Shown here: positions 32,648 to 41,635 of the stretch, piece by piece | Numbering within the stretch: the first letter of the stretch is position 1 | Layout: every line of letters starts with the position of its first letter | Source of the DNA: Nitrospira sp. KM1 | Lineage (GTDB): Bacteria > Nitrospirota > Nitrospiria > Nitrospirales > Nitrospiraceae | Assembly (NCBI RefSeq): GCF_011405515.1 | Contig: NZ_AP022671.1 | Coordinates: 3,720,001 to 3,784,000, forward strand | DNA length: 64,000 nucleotides | Direction: 5' to 3' | The notes under the pieces: model-generated | Told to the model about the DNA's origin: nothing | The model's input: the letters and a program-made list of their open reading frames with translations, nothing else | Databases searched by the model: none | Made by a program: the position numbers and the translations under genes

Positions 32648-33499
32648 ATGGCAATCGAAACTGGAACAGTCATAACGTTGTATCGGTATCCGGTCAAGTC
32701 GATGAGGGGAGAGGAATTGGCGGCGGCTGAACTGACGGCATATGGCGTGCTCGGTGATCGTGCGTATGCGTTGATCGACAGCGCCGATGGCAAGGCGGCC
32801 ACCGCGAAGAATCCCGGCAAATGGCCGTTGATGTTCGCGTTCCGCGCCGAGTTCTCTCAGCCTCCCAAGAATGGTACGGCCCTGCCGGCCGTCCGGATCA
32901 CCTTGCCGGACGGATCGACCGTCAGCACGGCGGCGAGTGACTGCGACCAGGTTCTGTCGCGTGTCTTGAAGCGGACCGTGACGGTGGCGAAGGCCGACCG
33001 TGGACGCGTGTCGGGCGTGCAGACTGCGTTGCCAGCCTGGAGTGGAAAGTCCGAGGAGTACAAGCTCGACATGGAAGGGATCGATCAACGCAACAGTGTG
33101 CAGGAGTTCACGTTACCGACCGGCACGTTTTTCGACGGTGCCATTGTTCATCTGGTGACCACTGCCACGCTGAACCGCCTTCATGAGCTCTATTCGACCG
33201 GCCGCTTCGAGGCCCCGCGCTTCCGTCCGAATGTGGTGGTGGATGCAGGAAAGGGGGAGAGGGGTTTCGTGGAGCAGGGTTGGATCGGTTGGACCGTGAC
33301 GATCGGCGATGTGAAGCTGAAGGTTACAGGCCCCTGTGCCCGCTGTGTCATGACGACACTCCCGCAAGGCGATCTTCCAAAGGATACGGGGATCTTGAAG
33401 ACCGCCGTCCAGCATAGCCAGGGCTATGTCGGTGTCTATGCTGCCGTGATCAGCGAAGGCACGATCAGGCGGGGAGATGCGGTGACAATCGGCGGATGA
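32648..33499 (+). CDS. MOSC-domain protein with N-terminal MOSC beta-barrel
   Basis: A 283-residue protein from ATG 32648, with GGAGGAGG upstream. The N-terminal MOSC_N part reads ITLYRYPVKSMRGEELAAAE and YGVLGDRAYALID; the C-terminal MOSC domain has PRFRPNVVVDAG and the key cysteine region VTGPCARCVMTTLPQG. Such proteins are molybdenum cofactor-dependent (mARC/YcbX-like) and transfer or reduce N-hydroxylated compounds. There is no ferredoxin domain, so the redox partner is separate. A second, YiiM-like MOSC gene lies at 57810. Confidence 0.9.
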   Translation: MAIETGTVITLYRYPVKSMRGEELAAAELTAYGVLGDRAYALIDSADGKAATAKNPGKWPLMFAFRAEFSQPPKNGTALPAVRITLPDGSTVSTAASDCDQVLSRVLKRTVTVAKADRGRVSGVQTALPAWSGKSEEYKLDMEGIDQRNSVQEFTLPTGTFFDGAIVHLVTTATLNRLHELYSTGRFEAPRFRPNVVVDAGKGERGFVEQGWIGWTVTIGDVKLKVTGPCARCVMTTLPQGDLPKDTGILKTAVQHSQGYVGVYAAVISEGTIRRGDAVTIGG

Positions 33500-33605
33500 G
33501 AACGCGCAGACCGTAGAAAGATGAAAATGAGGACACACGATGGCATCTGGCCGTGGGTCTGCGTTTCGAGACACATCCAGTTTTCATGAGTCTGATCGGG
33601 GCTTG

Positions 33606-34091
33606 CTAGGCGGCACGCTCGTTGTCCGACTCGTTCATGTTCCGGTTCGCGAGACAATGATTCAAGGTGGACTGAATGCTCAATAATTCATCCCGGCCGG
33701 TCGGGTTTGATTGGATACATCGGCCAAGCGGGATGCCTGCCGATTCGATCTCAAGGGAAAATTTCTCGATCTCGTCGTCGATCCAGAACCACTCGCGGCC
33801 GTTCAGCTTCTGGACGGCCTGCTGGACCCAGACGACTTTGTTCTCGTAGTTCGTCCAGTTGGCATGGTGAAAGGGCGGAGACTCTAAATTGTCTCCAAAC
33901 TTGTCGCAGCAGAGCACTCTCAAGAGCGAGTGGATCCTTTCCGATTCCCACGATGTCAACCAGATGAGTTCGAAGTGCTCGTGCGCCCACGCCAGCCAGG
34001 ATTTCACGCCGGGCCGGAGCTGGAATTCTCCCGCATAGTGCCCAAACAGCACTCCGTCGATGTCATGAAACAAGATGGGTACATTTGGCAT
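33606..34091 (-). CDS. HAD-superfamily protein (HAD_SAK_2-like)
   Basis: A 161-residue protein from ATG 34091, with GAGGAA upstream. The first HAD motif is ILFHDIDGVLFGHYA (Asp-x-Asp), motif 2 is the Thr/Ser in ELIWLTSWES, and a late acidic motif is EWFWIDDEIEKF. This matches the compact HAD domain seen alone or in Swiss-Army-knife RNA-repair proteins (HAD_SAK_2). A phosphatase of unknown substrate is the reasonable reading; no other RNA-repair domain is next to it. Confidence 0.75.
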   Translation of the reverse strand: MPNVPILFHDIDGVLFGHYAGEFQLRPGVKSWLAWAHEHFELIWLTSWESERIHSLLRVLCCDKFGDNLESPPFHHANWTNYENKVVWVQQAVQKLNGREWFWIDDEIEKFSLEIESAGIPLGRCIQSNPTGRDELLSIQSTLNHCLANRNMNESDNERAA

Positions 34092-34347
34092 ATAGTTCCT
34101 CTGAGAGCAATCTAGCAGAATGGTCTTGATAGCCAATCGAATTCGCCCTTTGCTCCCAATCAAGCCATTCTCGTCGGCATGGAACATTTCCAGGATGGCT
34201 GGTCCTTGTTCGAATGCTTTACGATACGCGAGCCTCACGTATGGAGAGCGTATCTTTTGATAGAAATGAAAGAATCCACGATTGCGGCAAGAGCCGTATC
34301 CGATAAATGCCGGGATGAGGTTCCAAAACGACGGGGAGGACGCACCC

Positions 34348-34785
34348 ATGATCATGCATCTGGACCATGTAACGGTAGTCGTGCGCGATGTGGCCAAGGC
34401 CAAGGAGTTTTTCGCCCTGTTGGGGTTTGCGGAAGAAAAGTCCGTCGTGATCTCAGGTGAAGTGTTTGCCCGCTACATGGGCGTGGACGGGATTGAAGCC
34501 GAGCATGTGACCTTGGTGGCGACGCGGTCGTCACCGCGCTTCGAAATCCAGCTGCTGAGGTATCGCCACCCTGAAACGATTCCCGAATCGGATGCCGCGA
34601 ACCTGGCAAGACTCGGCTATAACCACATCTGTTTTGCCGTGAACGATGTGGACGCCGAGGTGAAGCGCCTCACCATCCAGGGTGTCACGCTCCGCAACGA
34701 CGTGATGACCTTTCATTCCCGCAAATTGGTCTTTCTTTCAGGCCCCGAAGGCATCACAGTCGAGTTGGCCGAATGGCAAAGTTGA
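34348..34785 (+). CDS. VOC-family (glyoxalase-like) protein
   Basis: A 145-residue protein with two beta-alpha-beta-beta-beta modules: MHLDHVTVVVRDVAKAKEFF at the start and YNHICFAVNDVDAEVKRL in the second half. The metal-ligand positions His (MHLDHV) and Glu (TVELAEW) are present. GGGGAGG precedes the ATG at 34348. The family includes glyoxalases, dioxygenases and fosfomycin-resistance enzymes; the substrate is not predictable. It converges with zwf, leaving 8 nt between the stop codons. Confidence 0.85.
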   Translation: MIMHLDHVTVVVRDVAKAKEFFALLGFAEEKSVVISGEVFARYMGVDGIEAEHVTLVATRSSPRFEIQLLRYRHPETIPESDAANLARLGYNHICFAVNDVDAEVKRLTIQGVTLRNDVMTFHSRKLVFLSGPEGITVELAEWQS

Positions 34786-34793
34786 GTGGCGTC

Positions 34794-36254
34794 CTACCAG
34801 CCTAACTGCCAGCGATGTCCGTTTCGCTCTACGAGGGCATCAGCTTCCGGCGGTCCCCACATGCCGGCCGTATAAAAATGCACGTCCTGTTTTTCGGCGA
34901 TCACGCGGTCGTAGAGTCGCCATGCAGTTTCCGTGAAGTCAGCGCTGACAAACAATGTCTGATCGCCGATCATTACGTCTCGAAGCAATGTCTCGTACGA
35001 TTCCGGTAACGCGCCGAACGCTTCTTCATAATCGAAATGCAGGGCTCGGTCGCTGAACTGAAACGGCCGCCCCGGTCTTTTGACGGAAAAGCACAGGGAA
35101 AATCCTTCGCTCGGTTGCAGCGTGATGAGCAGCTGATTGGGCGACGGACCATCCGCACCGAGGGCCCGGAAGATCTGTGCCGGTGCCTCGCGGAAGGTCA
35201 CGGCGATCTGGGTCATTTTACGCGGCAGACGTTTTCCTGTGCGGAGGTAGAACGGCACTCCTTTCCATCGCCAATTGTGGATTTCCATCTTCAACGCTAC
35301 GAATGTTTCCGTCATGGAATCGTCGGGCACGCCGGGTTCTTCGCGATAGCCAGGAATGAGGAGGTTGCCGATCTGCCAGGCCGTATACTGGCCGAACACC
35401 ACGTCCTCCCGAGAGATCGGCGCCACGGACTGGAGCACCTTTCGCTTCTCGCTTCGAATCGCGCCGGCTTCGAACGAGGACGGCACCTCCATGGCCATGA
35501 CAGTCAGCAACTGCGTGAGATGATTCTGCACCATGTCACGCAATGCGCCGGATTGGTCGTAGTAGGCGCCGCGACGTTCGACGCCAATGTCCTCCGCCAC
35601 GGTAATCTGTACGTGGTCGACGGTATCTCGTCTCCACAGCGACTCGAAGATCGGATTGGCAAACCGGAACGCCAAGAGGTTCTGCACCGTTTCTTTGCCC
35701 AGATAATGGTCGATGCGATAGATCTGGGATTCATCAAGGTAGCGATGCAACCGATCGTTAAGCGCGTGCGCCGACTGGACGTCGTGGCCGAACGGCTTTT
35801 CGAAGACGATGCGAATCCAGCCGTCGCTCTTTAAGAGGGCGGCCTCCGCGAGGCGTTGGATTGTGGTCGGGACGGTATCCGGCGGCAGGGCTAAATAGAA
35901 TACGCGATTGTGCGGTGTGGCCCGGGCTCGTTCCAGTTCACTGATAAAGCCGGCCAAGGCCTCGTAATCCTGCGCGCTGCCGCTCCCGACGCTTTGATAG
36001 TACAGGCAGGCGTCGCACCAGGCACGGAGGTTGTTGTCATGGCGCCAGCCGGCCTTTTGCAGCCCCTCATAGGCCCAGAGACGAAAGGCGTCCGTTCCCA
36101 TCTCCTGGAGAGAGGCTCCCACAATCGAGAGATCCCGACATTCGAGCCCGCGGTTGCTCAATTGGTAAAGCGCCGGGAGCAGTTTTCGTCTCGTCAGGTC
36201 CCCCGTGGCTCCCAGGATAATAAATAAATGAGACTCAACGGTCTGTTCTGCCAT
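34794..36254 (-). CDS. zwf: Glucose-6-phosphate 1-dehydrogenase
   Basis: A 486-residue enzyme, normal length. The NADP-binding site is in FIILGATGDLTRRKLLPALY, the substrate-binding signature RIDHYLGKETVQNLL is complete with its Lys, and the Asp-His of the active site are in DTVDHVQITVAEDIGV. It oxidises glucose-6-phosphate to 6-phosphogluconolactone, opening the oxidative pentose phosphate pathway and supplying NADPH. No pgl or gnd lies next to it, so the operon is split. It converges with the VOC gene. Confidence 0.97.
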   Translation of the reverse strand: MAEQTVESHLFIILGATGDLTRRKLLPALYQLSNRGLECRDLSIVGASLQEMGTDAFRLWAYEGLQKAGWRHDNNLRAWCDACLYYQSVGSGSAQDYEALAGFISELERARATPHNRVFYLALPPDTVPTTIQRLAEAALLKSDGWIRIVFEKPFGHDVQSAHALNDRLHRYLDESQIYRIDHYLGKETVQNLLAFRFANPIFESLWRRDTVDHVQITVAEDIGVERRGAYYDQSGALRDMVQNHLTQLLTVMAMEVPSSFEAGAIRSEKRKVLQSVAPISREDVVFGQYTAWQIGNLLIPGYREEPGVPDDSMTETFVALKMEIHNWRWKGVPFYLRTGKRLPRKMTQIAVTFREAPAQIFRALGADGPSPNQLLITLQPSEGFSLCFSVKRPGRPFQFSDRALHFDYEEAFGALPESYETLLRDVMIGDQTLFVSADFTETAWRLYDRVIAEKQDVHFYTAGMWGPPEADALVERNGHRWQLGW

Positions 36255-36484
36255 TCTCCAGGGCCCTCATTTGGTAACAGCTTCTCTTGCCAGCTTAACA
36301 ATAGTTCCTGCCCGTGTGCAGGTGTTCTGAAGGGCCATCTGTTTCCTTCTCCCTGCAGTGCTTCATTGCCGACCCCTTCTTTTGAACGATTGCCCGACGG
36401 ACATGACATGCGCAAGTCTCCGAGGAATCCCGTCCGTGGTCCGTTCGTGATCGTCGGCCGGGGCGACCGCGTTGGAGAAAGAAC

Positions 36485-36742
36485 GTGAAGGAATTGTCCG
36501 GGCATTCCCTGACCCATTGCCTGCTCGCGTCCACAGGCGCACTTGCTCTCTTGTGCGGGTGTGAGTTCTTGGTCCCTGAAAAGCAGCGGGTGCCGATTGG
36601 GTATTCGAGAGATGGAAATGGACGCCCGTGCGCGACGTATGAGATCAAGAAAGACGCCGTGTATGAAACCCTCTGCGATTATGAAAGAGTGCAGCCTGAT
36701 GTCGTGAGGAATCCCTTATCCAAGCAACAGCCGACGAAATAA
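36485..36742 (+). CDS. Small lipoprotein
   Basis: An 85-residue protein from GTG 36485 (TTGGAG upstream). A hydrophobic head with lipobox ALALLCGCEFLV is followed by a short charged region with three further cysteines in all (RPCATYEIKKDAVYETLCDY), so a disulfide is possible. The function is unknown. It is divergent from zwf. Confidence 0.6.
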   Translation: MKELSGHSLTHCLLASTGALALLCGCEFLVPEKQRVPIGYSRDGNGRPCATYEIKKDAVYETLCDYERVQPDVVRNPLSKQQPTK

Positions 36743-36881
36743 TGCTCCGCCGTCCGATACATCTCAGATCCTCCAAAGGGTGAAACGACGGGACGGGAGA
36801 AGATTGTTCATCCCGCTTTACTCCGCTCGTCGATCGGCTTTATAAATATTCCCGCGCTCTTGACCATCCAAGGGGCCTCAC

Positions 36882-37277
36882 GTGCCGTATCGAATTGATT
36901 TCGATCCAACGCATCGGATCCTTCGCGTCAAATTCGAAGGACGGGCGACGGATGACGATCTCAAGACCGTATATCGGTATGGTCAGGAGAACGTCGGACG
37001 ATTTGATCCGCAAGCCGGCATCACGGATTTTTCAGGGGTAACGGCGGTGGCATTTTCGAGCCAGACGATGCGCGAGCTTGCCAGCTCTAAACCGATCATG
37101 CCGGATAAGAGCCGTCCGGTCGTGTTCGTGGCGCCGACTCTCGACTTGTTCGGCATGGCACGCATGTTTGAATTGCAAGGTGGGGATGCACGTCCCAACC
37201 TGCATGTCGTGCGAACGGAGGAAGAGGCCTATCAAATATTGAATGTCGATCAGCCTCGATTCGAGCCGGTTGAATAA
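36882..37277 (+). CDS. STAS/SpoIIAA-like domain protein
   Basis: A 131-residue protein from GTG 36882. MPYRIDFDPTHRILRVKFEG and RATDDDLKTVYRYGQENVGR resemble the SpoIIAA-like (STAS) fold, and GITDFSGVTAVAFSSQTMRE follows the position of the family's conserved loop. A further RPVVFVAPTLDLFGMARMFE segment closes the fold. Such domains act as binding partners in regulation or lipid-like ligand sensing. It is not linked to any kinase here. Confidence 0.65.
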   Translation: MPYRIDFDPTHRILRVKFEGRATDDDLKTVYRYGQENVGRFDPQAGITDFSGVTAVAFSSQTMRELASSKPIMPDKSRPVVFVAPTLDLFGMARMFELQGGDARPNLHVVRTEEEAYQILNVDQPRFEPVE

Positions 37278-37430
37278 TCGGTCTCACGCCGGATATTCGG
37301 CTCGTGCCGATATGACGGCATCAACAGTCTCCTCACGGTGTTCGCTTCCAATGCTGAATCCTCGTAACATTGGCGCACGGGGTGCTGTATTCTTCAGCAC
37401 TTAGGTGCACAATTCCCCATCGTCCTGCCA

Positions 37431-37446
37431 TTGGCATATTTCATGC
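37431..37446 (+). promoter_or_regulatory. Candidate sigma54-type promoter
   Basis: TTGGCATATTTCATGC has GG and GC separated by 10 bp, as required for sigma54 (consensus TGGCAC-N5-TTGC), with about three deviations. It lies about 75 nt before the SDR start. No activator binding site was recognised, so this is a weak call. Confidence 0.25.
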
Positions 37447-37521
37447 GCTCTATCGAGGGTCAAGCAGTCGAGGTCCCAAACACGATTCATCGGCGCGTAG
37501 ACATATGAAAGGAGAGCAATC

Positions 37522-38256
37522 ATGGCTTCACTCAAAGGAAAGGTCGCAGTCGTCACAGGTGCATCTCGTGGGATCGGGCGAGAGATTGCCCTGAAGCTTG
37601 GAAAGCAGGGGGCCAGCGTCGTGGTGAATTATACGAAAAGCGCGGAGGAGGCGAAGAAGATCGTGGCCAGCATCAACGAAGACGGCTCGAAAGCCATTGC
37701 AGTTCAAGCCGATCTAGGGAAAGTGGCCGACGTCCGGCGCCTGTTCCAAGAGACAGATAAGGCCTTCGGCCGTCTGGATATCCTCATCAACAATGCGGGC
37801 ATCTTCTGGACGAAACCGATTCTCGAAGCAACCGAGGAGGAGTATGACCAGATGTTTGCCGTCAATACGAAAGGGCAGTTCTTTGCCTTGCAAGAAGCGG
37901 CGAAACGGATGGCGGACGGCGGGAGGATCATCAACCTCTCCACCGGGGCCACAGAACTCTATTTCCCTGCGAGCAGCATCTATGGCGGCAGCAAGTCGGC
38001 GCTCGAATATTTTTCAAAGGTGGCGGCCAAGGAGTTGGGCGCACGCAAGATCACGGTGAACACGATCTCGCCAGGATTTACCGACACCGACATGCTGAGC
38101 GATCCACAGCTGAAAACCGTGGGCGTGCAATCTTCCCCCCTGGGCCGTCTGGGAACACCGAAGGACATCGCCGATGTGGTGGCCTTCATGGTCAGCGAGG
38201 AAGCAGGATGGATTACCGGAGACAAGATTCAGGTTGGCGGCGGCGTCGCGATGTGA
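37522..38256 (+). CDS. Short-chain dehydrogenase/reductase (FabG-like)
   Basis: A 244-residue classical SDR. Cofactor site in AVVTGASRGIGREIALKLGK, NNAG in ILINNAGIFWTKP, catalytic Ser in GGRIINLSTGATELY and Tyr-x3-Lys in SIYGGSKSALEYF. An Arg-rich RGIGRE plus NYTKSAEEAKK region favours NADPH. GAAAGGAGAG precedes the ATG. It resembles 3-oxoacyl-ACP reductases and glucose dehydrogenase-like SDRs; the true substrate is unknown. Confidence 0.92.
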   Translation: MASLKGKVAVVTGASRGIGREIALKLGKQGASVVVNYTKSAEEAKKIVASINEDGSKAIAVQADLGKVADVRRLFQETDKAFGRLDILINNAGIFWTKPILEATEEEYDQMFAVNTKGQFFALQEAAKRMADGGRIINLSTGATELYFPASSIYGGSKSALEYFSKVAAKELGARKITVNTISPGFTDTDMLSDPQLKTVGVQSSPLGRLGTPKDIADVVAFMVSEEAGWITGDKIQVGGGVAM

Positions 38257-38456
38257 GTACAGCATACAGAGAGAGGGCTGAGAGCGAACAGTTCGTTCGG
38301 TACGGCCAAAGGTCTCGACAATGGGAATACCACTCGAGCGTCAGGGATTTCAGGTAGGGAGCGGTGCTGTACAAGAGATAAATAAGTGGTAAGAAGGGAC
38401 CAGGAAGCGAGGTCATGGTGTAGGATGAAGGGGAGTATTGACCAGGAGGTGACTCC

Positions 38457-38759
38457 ATGAAAATGCTCACCATTATCTGCCGGGATAAGTTCGAAAGCGC
38501 GGTGGTTCAGATGTTGAACGATGTCGGGGTCAAAGGCTATACGGTCATGTCGGGACTGGGCGGCAAAGGCCAAACGGGGACTGTTTCAAAGTATAGCTGG
38601 ACGGAGACAAACGTCTCGTTCATGGTCGCGCTCGAAGATCAGCAAGTGGGCGCGGCGGTTAAAGGAATGAAGCAATTGTATATGAATCTCCTTGATGCCA
38701 ACCAGGGAGAAGAAGTTGCCCTCAAGGTATTTCTGCAGCCTTGCGAGGTAATCCTCTAG
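38457..38759 (+). CDS. PII-like protein
   Basis: A 100-residue protein: MKMLTIICRDKFESAVVQML, then DVGVKGYTVMSGLGGKGQTG and VSFMVALEDQQVGAAVKGMK. The ferredoxin-like fold and the position of the flexible loop (GLGGKGQTG) match the PII superfamily, but the uridylylated T-loop tyrosine motif of GlnB/GlnK is absent. AGGAGGTGACTCC precedes the ATG. PII-like proteins sense small nucleotides or metals and control transport or metabolism. A second, divergent member lies at 61914. Confidence 0.75.
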   Translation: MKMLTIICRDKFESAVVQMLNDVGVKGYTVMSGLGGKGQTGTVSKYSWTETNVSFMVALEDQQVGAAVKGMKQLYMNLLDANQGEEVALKVFLQPCEVIL

Positions 38760-38811
38760 CAGAAACGCATCGATTGCTTTCCCCCACCATCTACCGCGCC
38801 TGCATGGTCGT

Positions 38812-38991
38812 TCATGCAGCTTTGCGAATCACGGGCTTCATTGCAGAATGTCCCGCTGATTGCCGGTCCATCGCCTCAGGCTCCGCCCCGAGTATCAACC
38901 TCAACGAAACAGTGACGAATATGGCAAAGCCCACGATGATCGACATGATCATCATGACGATGAGTACGCTGCCGCCCATATCGCCGAACAT
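38812..38991 (-). CDS. Small single-span membrane protein
   Basis: From ATG 38991, with GGAGGTGATGT directly upstream, 59 residues are encoded: MFGDMGGSVLIVMMIMSIIV, GFAIFVTVSLRLILGAEPEA and a short polar tail (MDRQSAGHSAMKPVIRKAA). One long hydrophobic segment of about 27 residues forms a membrane span, with a cytoplasmic or periplasmic polar tail. The very good ribosome-binding site supports the call. It lies between, and opposite to, the PII-like and OPT genes. No family is recognised. Confidence 0.6.
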   Translation of the reverse strand: MFGDMGGSVLIVMMIMSIIVGFAIFVTVSLRLILGAEPEAMDRQSAGHSAMKPVIRKAA

Positions 38992-39136
38992 ACATCACCT
39001 CCGGATGTAGATTGTGGTGATCCATCCGCATTTCTTAATTTATTGTATCGCTGCGAAAATGCCTATTCTGCTGTTCTAATGATGCGCTCTTTCACATTGA
39101 TTTTACGTCCCATGTCCAGGGTAACCTACCGTCCGC

Positions 39137-41101
39137 ATGAGTGACGATCGCCCGCTCATTCCACCTTCCGTCACGCTTCCTGAAATCACCGTGAAAGCGG
39201 TCGTGTTGTCGATAGTCCTGGCGGCGGTCCTAGCCGCGGCCAATGCCTATCTGGGGCTGTTCGCCGGGATGACGGTCTCCGCGTCCATTCCAGCCGCGGT
39301 CGCTTCGATGGCCATTCTTCGGCTCTTTCGCCGGTCGAACATACTCGAAAACAATATCGTCCAGACTGCGGCGTCATCCGGCGAGGCTTTGGCCGCCGGC
39401 GTGATCTTCACGATTCCGGCACTGCTGTTGGTGGGCTATTGGTCGTCGTTCGATTACTGGCAGACGACCGTGATTGCGACGGTAGGCGGACTCCTCGGCG
39501 TGCTTTTTACCATCCCTTTGCGGCGGGCGCTGATTGTCACGGCTCGCTTGCGCTTCCCGGAAGGCGTCGCGACGGCGGAGGTTCTGAAAGTTGCGGCCGC
39601 TGACCGTAATGCCGGCAGTCGAGCCGAGGCGGCTGGGGATTTCCGGGCCTTGTTTTCTGCCGCGCTTATCGGTGGAGTGGTGAAGGTCGGGGAGAGTGGT
39701 TTGCGGGTATGGGCTGAATCGTTGGAAGGGGCCGCTCACGTGGGCCGGACCGTGCTCTATGGGGGAATCAACCTGTCGCCTGCCCTGCTCGCGGTTGGGT
39801 ATATCATCGGACTCCACACATCCGTGGTCGTGCTCATTGGCGGCGTCATCGGATGGCTGGTCCTGATGCCGGCCTATGGGGTGCTTAACGGTGTGCCTCC
39901 AGATCTGAACGGAGTGACGGCGGCCAGAACGATCTGGAGCGAGCACATCCGCTACGTCGGCATCGGCGCGATGCTGACCGGCGGCCTCTGGACGCTGACA
40001 AAAATGCGCGCGCCGGTATGGAAGAGTTTGCAGACCCTGCGTGACAGTTACCGCGCGGCGCGCGCCGTTCGTGCAGATACAGCCGTGGCGAGAACGGAAC
40101 AGGATGCATCCCTGCCATGGATCGTCGTTCCGTTCTTTCTGTCGATGATTCCGATGGCCTGGATCTATGCCGCGGTGGTGGGCAGCTTCGGGATCGGCAT
40201 TCTGATGACGATCGTCATGGCGCTCGCGGCCTTTCTCTTTTCCTCGGTCGCAGCCTATATGGCCGGCTTGGTCGGCAGCTCGAGCAATCCGGTATCCGGC
40301 GTCACGATCGCCACAATTATGCTGGCCGCCTTGTTGCTCGTCTTGTTCATGGGAGCCGGACATCCGGCCGGACCGGCCGCAGCGCTGGTGATCGGCGCGG
40401 TGGTCTGCTGCGCTGCGGCCATGGGGGGAGACAATTTACAAGATTTGAAAACCGGCTATCTTGTCGGCGCGACGCCGTGGAAGCAGCAAATCATGCAGGT
40501 GGTTGGCGTGCTGACCGGCGCCGTCGTGTTGGTGCCGGTGCTGTCGCTGCTTCACGCGAAGTATGGGATCGGCGAGCCGACGGTCAGCCACCCCCATGCG
40601 CTGAGCGCACCGCAAGCCACCCTCATGGCGAGCCTTACGCGGAGCGTGTTTGGTGCAGGGCTTCCCTGGCGCCTCGTCGGCTTGGGTGCGGTGATCGGCG
40701 TGGTGGTGATTCTGTTGGATCGACGCCAGGAAACGCGCGGCAGCGACTTTCGTTTGCCCGTCCTTGCCGTGGCACTGGGCATTTACCTTCCGTTCAAACT
40801 CTCTGCCACTGTCTTCCTGGGCGGTGCGATTGCTGCTTTGGCCAAGCGGGCGGCAGGCGGAGGAGAAGACTCGTCGCGTCGCGGACTGCTCTTTTCTGCG
40901 GGCCTAATTACCGGCGAAGCGTTAATGGGTATCCTGTTGGCCGTGCCGATCGCGCTGGCCGCGCTGTGGCCTGGTCTGAGCGCCGATCCGTTTACAATAT
41001 TCAGTCAGCCGCCGTTGGGCGGCTGGCCTGGCTTGCTTATAGTGGGAATAGTGGGATGCCTGCTCTATAGAATCGGATCAGGAGCAAGACGGGACATATG
41101 A
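39137..41101 (+). CDS. OPT-family oligopeptide transporter
   Basis: A 654-residue integral membrane protein. It starts with LPEITVKAVVLSIVLAAVLA, then AANAYLGLFAGMTVSASIPA, characteristic of OPT transporters, and contains NIVQTAASSGEALAAGVIFT, LRFPEGVATAEVLKVAA and SSSNPVSGVTIATIMLAALL further on. About 14-16 hydrophobic segments can be counted. OPT proteins import oligopeptides or metal-siderophore complexes with protons. The substrate is not deducible. It is monocistronic. Confidence 0.93.
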   Translation: MSDDRPLIPPSVTLPEITVKAVVLSIVLAAVLAAANAYLGLFAGMTVSASIPAAVASMAILRLFRRSNILENNIVQTAASSGEALAAGVIFTIPALLLVGYWSSFDYWQTTVIATVGGLLGVLFTIPLRRALIVTARLRFPEGVATAEVLKVAAADRNAGSRAEAAGDFRALFSAALIGGVVKVGESGLRVWAESLEGAAHVGRTVLYGGINLSPALLAVGYIIGLHTSVVVLIGGVIGWLVLMPAYGVLNGVPPDLNGVTAARTIWSEHIRYVGIGAMLTGGLWTLTKMRAPVWKSLQTLRDSYRAARAVRADTAVARTEQDASLPWIVVPFFLSMIPMAWIYAAVVGSFGIGILMTIVMALAAFLFSSVAAYMAGLVGSSSNPVSGVTIATIMLAALLLVLFMGAGHPAGPAAALVIGAVVCCAAAMGGDNLQDLKTGYLVGATPWKQQIMQVVGVLTGAVVLVPVLSLLHAKYGIGEPTVSHPHALSAPQATLMASLTRSVFGAGLPWRLVGLGAVIGVVVILLDRRQETRGSDFRLPVLAVALGIYLPFKLSATVFLGGAIAALAKRAAGGGEDSSRRGLLFSAGLITGEALMGILLAVPIALAALWPGLSADPFTIFSQPPLGGWPGLLIVGIVGCLLYRIGSGARRDI

Positions 41102-41286
41102 TATATAATGGTATCTCCTTGTCATAAATCCTATGCTGAGACTCGCATTATCGCCGTAATTCCAATTAGTTACCTGTCTCGACATCTCATCACATGGTGC
41201 TCTATAAGGGTAAACACCTGAATCGCATCAGGAAGACAATTCATTCGCTCCATAAACCGGCTTATACACAGATCTAGAGGGCAGGC

Positions 41287-41547
41287 ATGGCACGATCGAG
41301 GCGACCGGAACTGGAAAAAGACAATCCTTCTGCGCCGCAGACCTATATTGGTCGGCGGAAGAAGGCCAATGGTTCACATTCAAGCGGCCACACTGAGACC
41401 ATCAAGACACTTGAGACGTTGACCGAGGCGGCTGAGCATTTCGTCAACCGGGTTCCGCGGTTGAAAAAGAATGAAGCAGAGCGGCAGGCATTGCTCAACG
41501 CCATCACACAGGCGCAGCTGGTGCTGTCAGTGCGGCACGTGTCCTGA
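41287..41547 (+). CDS. Basic hypothetical protein, 86 residues
   Basis: The sequence MARSRRPELEKDNPSAPQTY and IGRRKKANGSHSSGHTETIK is followed by TLETLTEAAEHFVNRVPRLK and KNEAERQALLNAITQAQLVL. The N-terminal half is basic and probably disordered; the C-terminal half is helical. No family is recognised. GAGGGCAGGC precedes the ATG. Confidence 0.5.
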   Translation: MARSRRPELEKDNPSAPQTYIGRRKKANGSHSSGHTETIKTLETLTEAAEHFVNRVPRLKKNEAERQALLNAITQAQLVLSVRHVS

Positions 41548-41635
41548 TCTCGTTCGCGGAGTCATTCGTCGGATCTTCGGCGCATCACGGTTTATGCGTG
41601 AATTCGGGGTCGATCAACGGCCTCGATTCTGTATA

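Noticed and set aside
39374-40363. 329-codon frame opposite the OPT transporter
   Set aside because: His/Gln/Arg-rich composition typical of shadow frames; the OPT gene on the other strand is certain.
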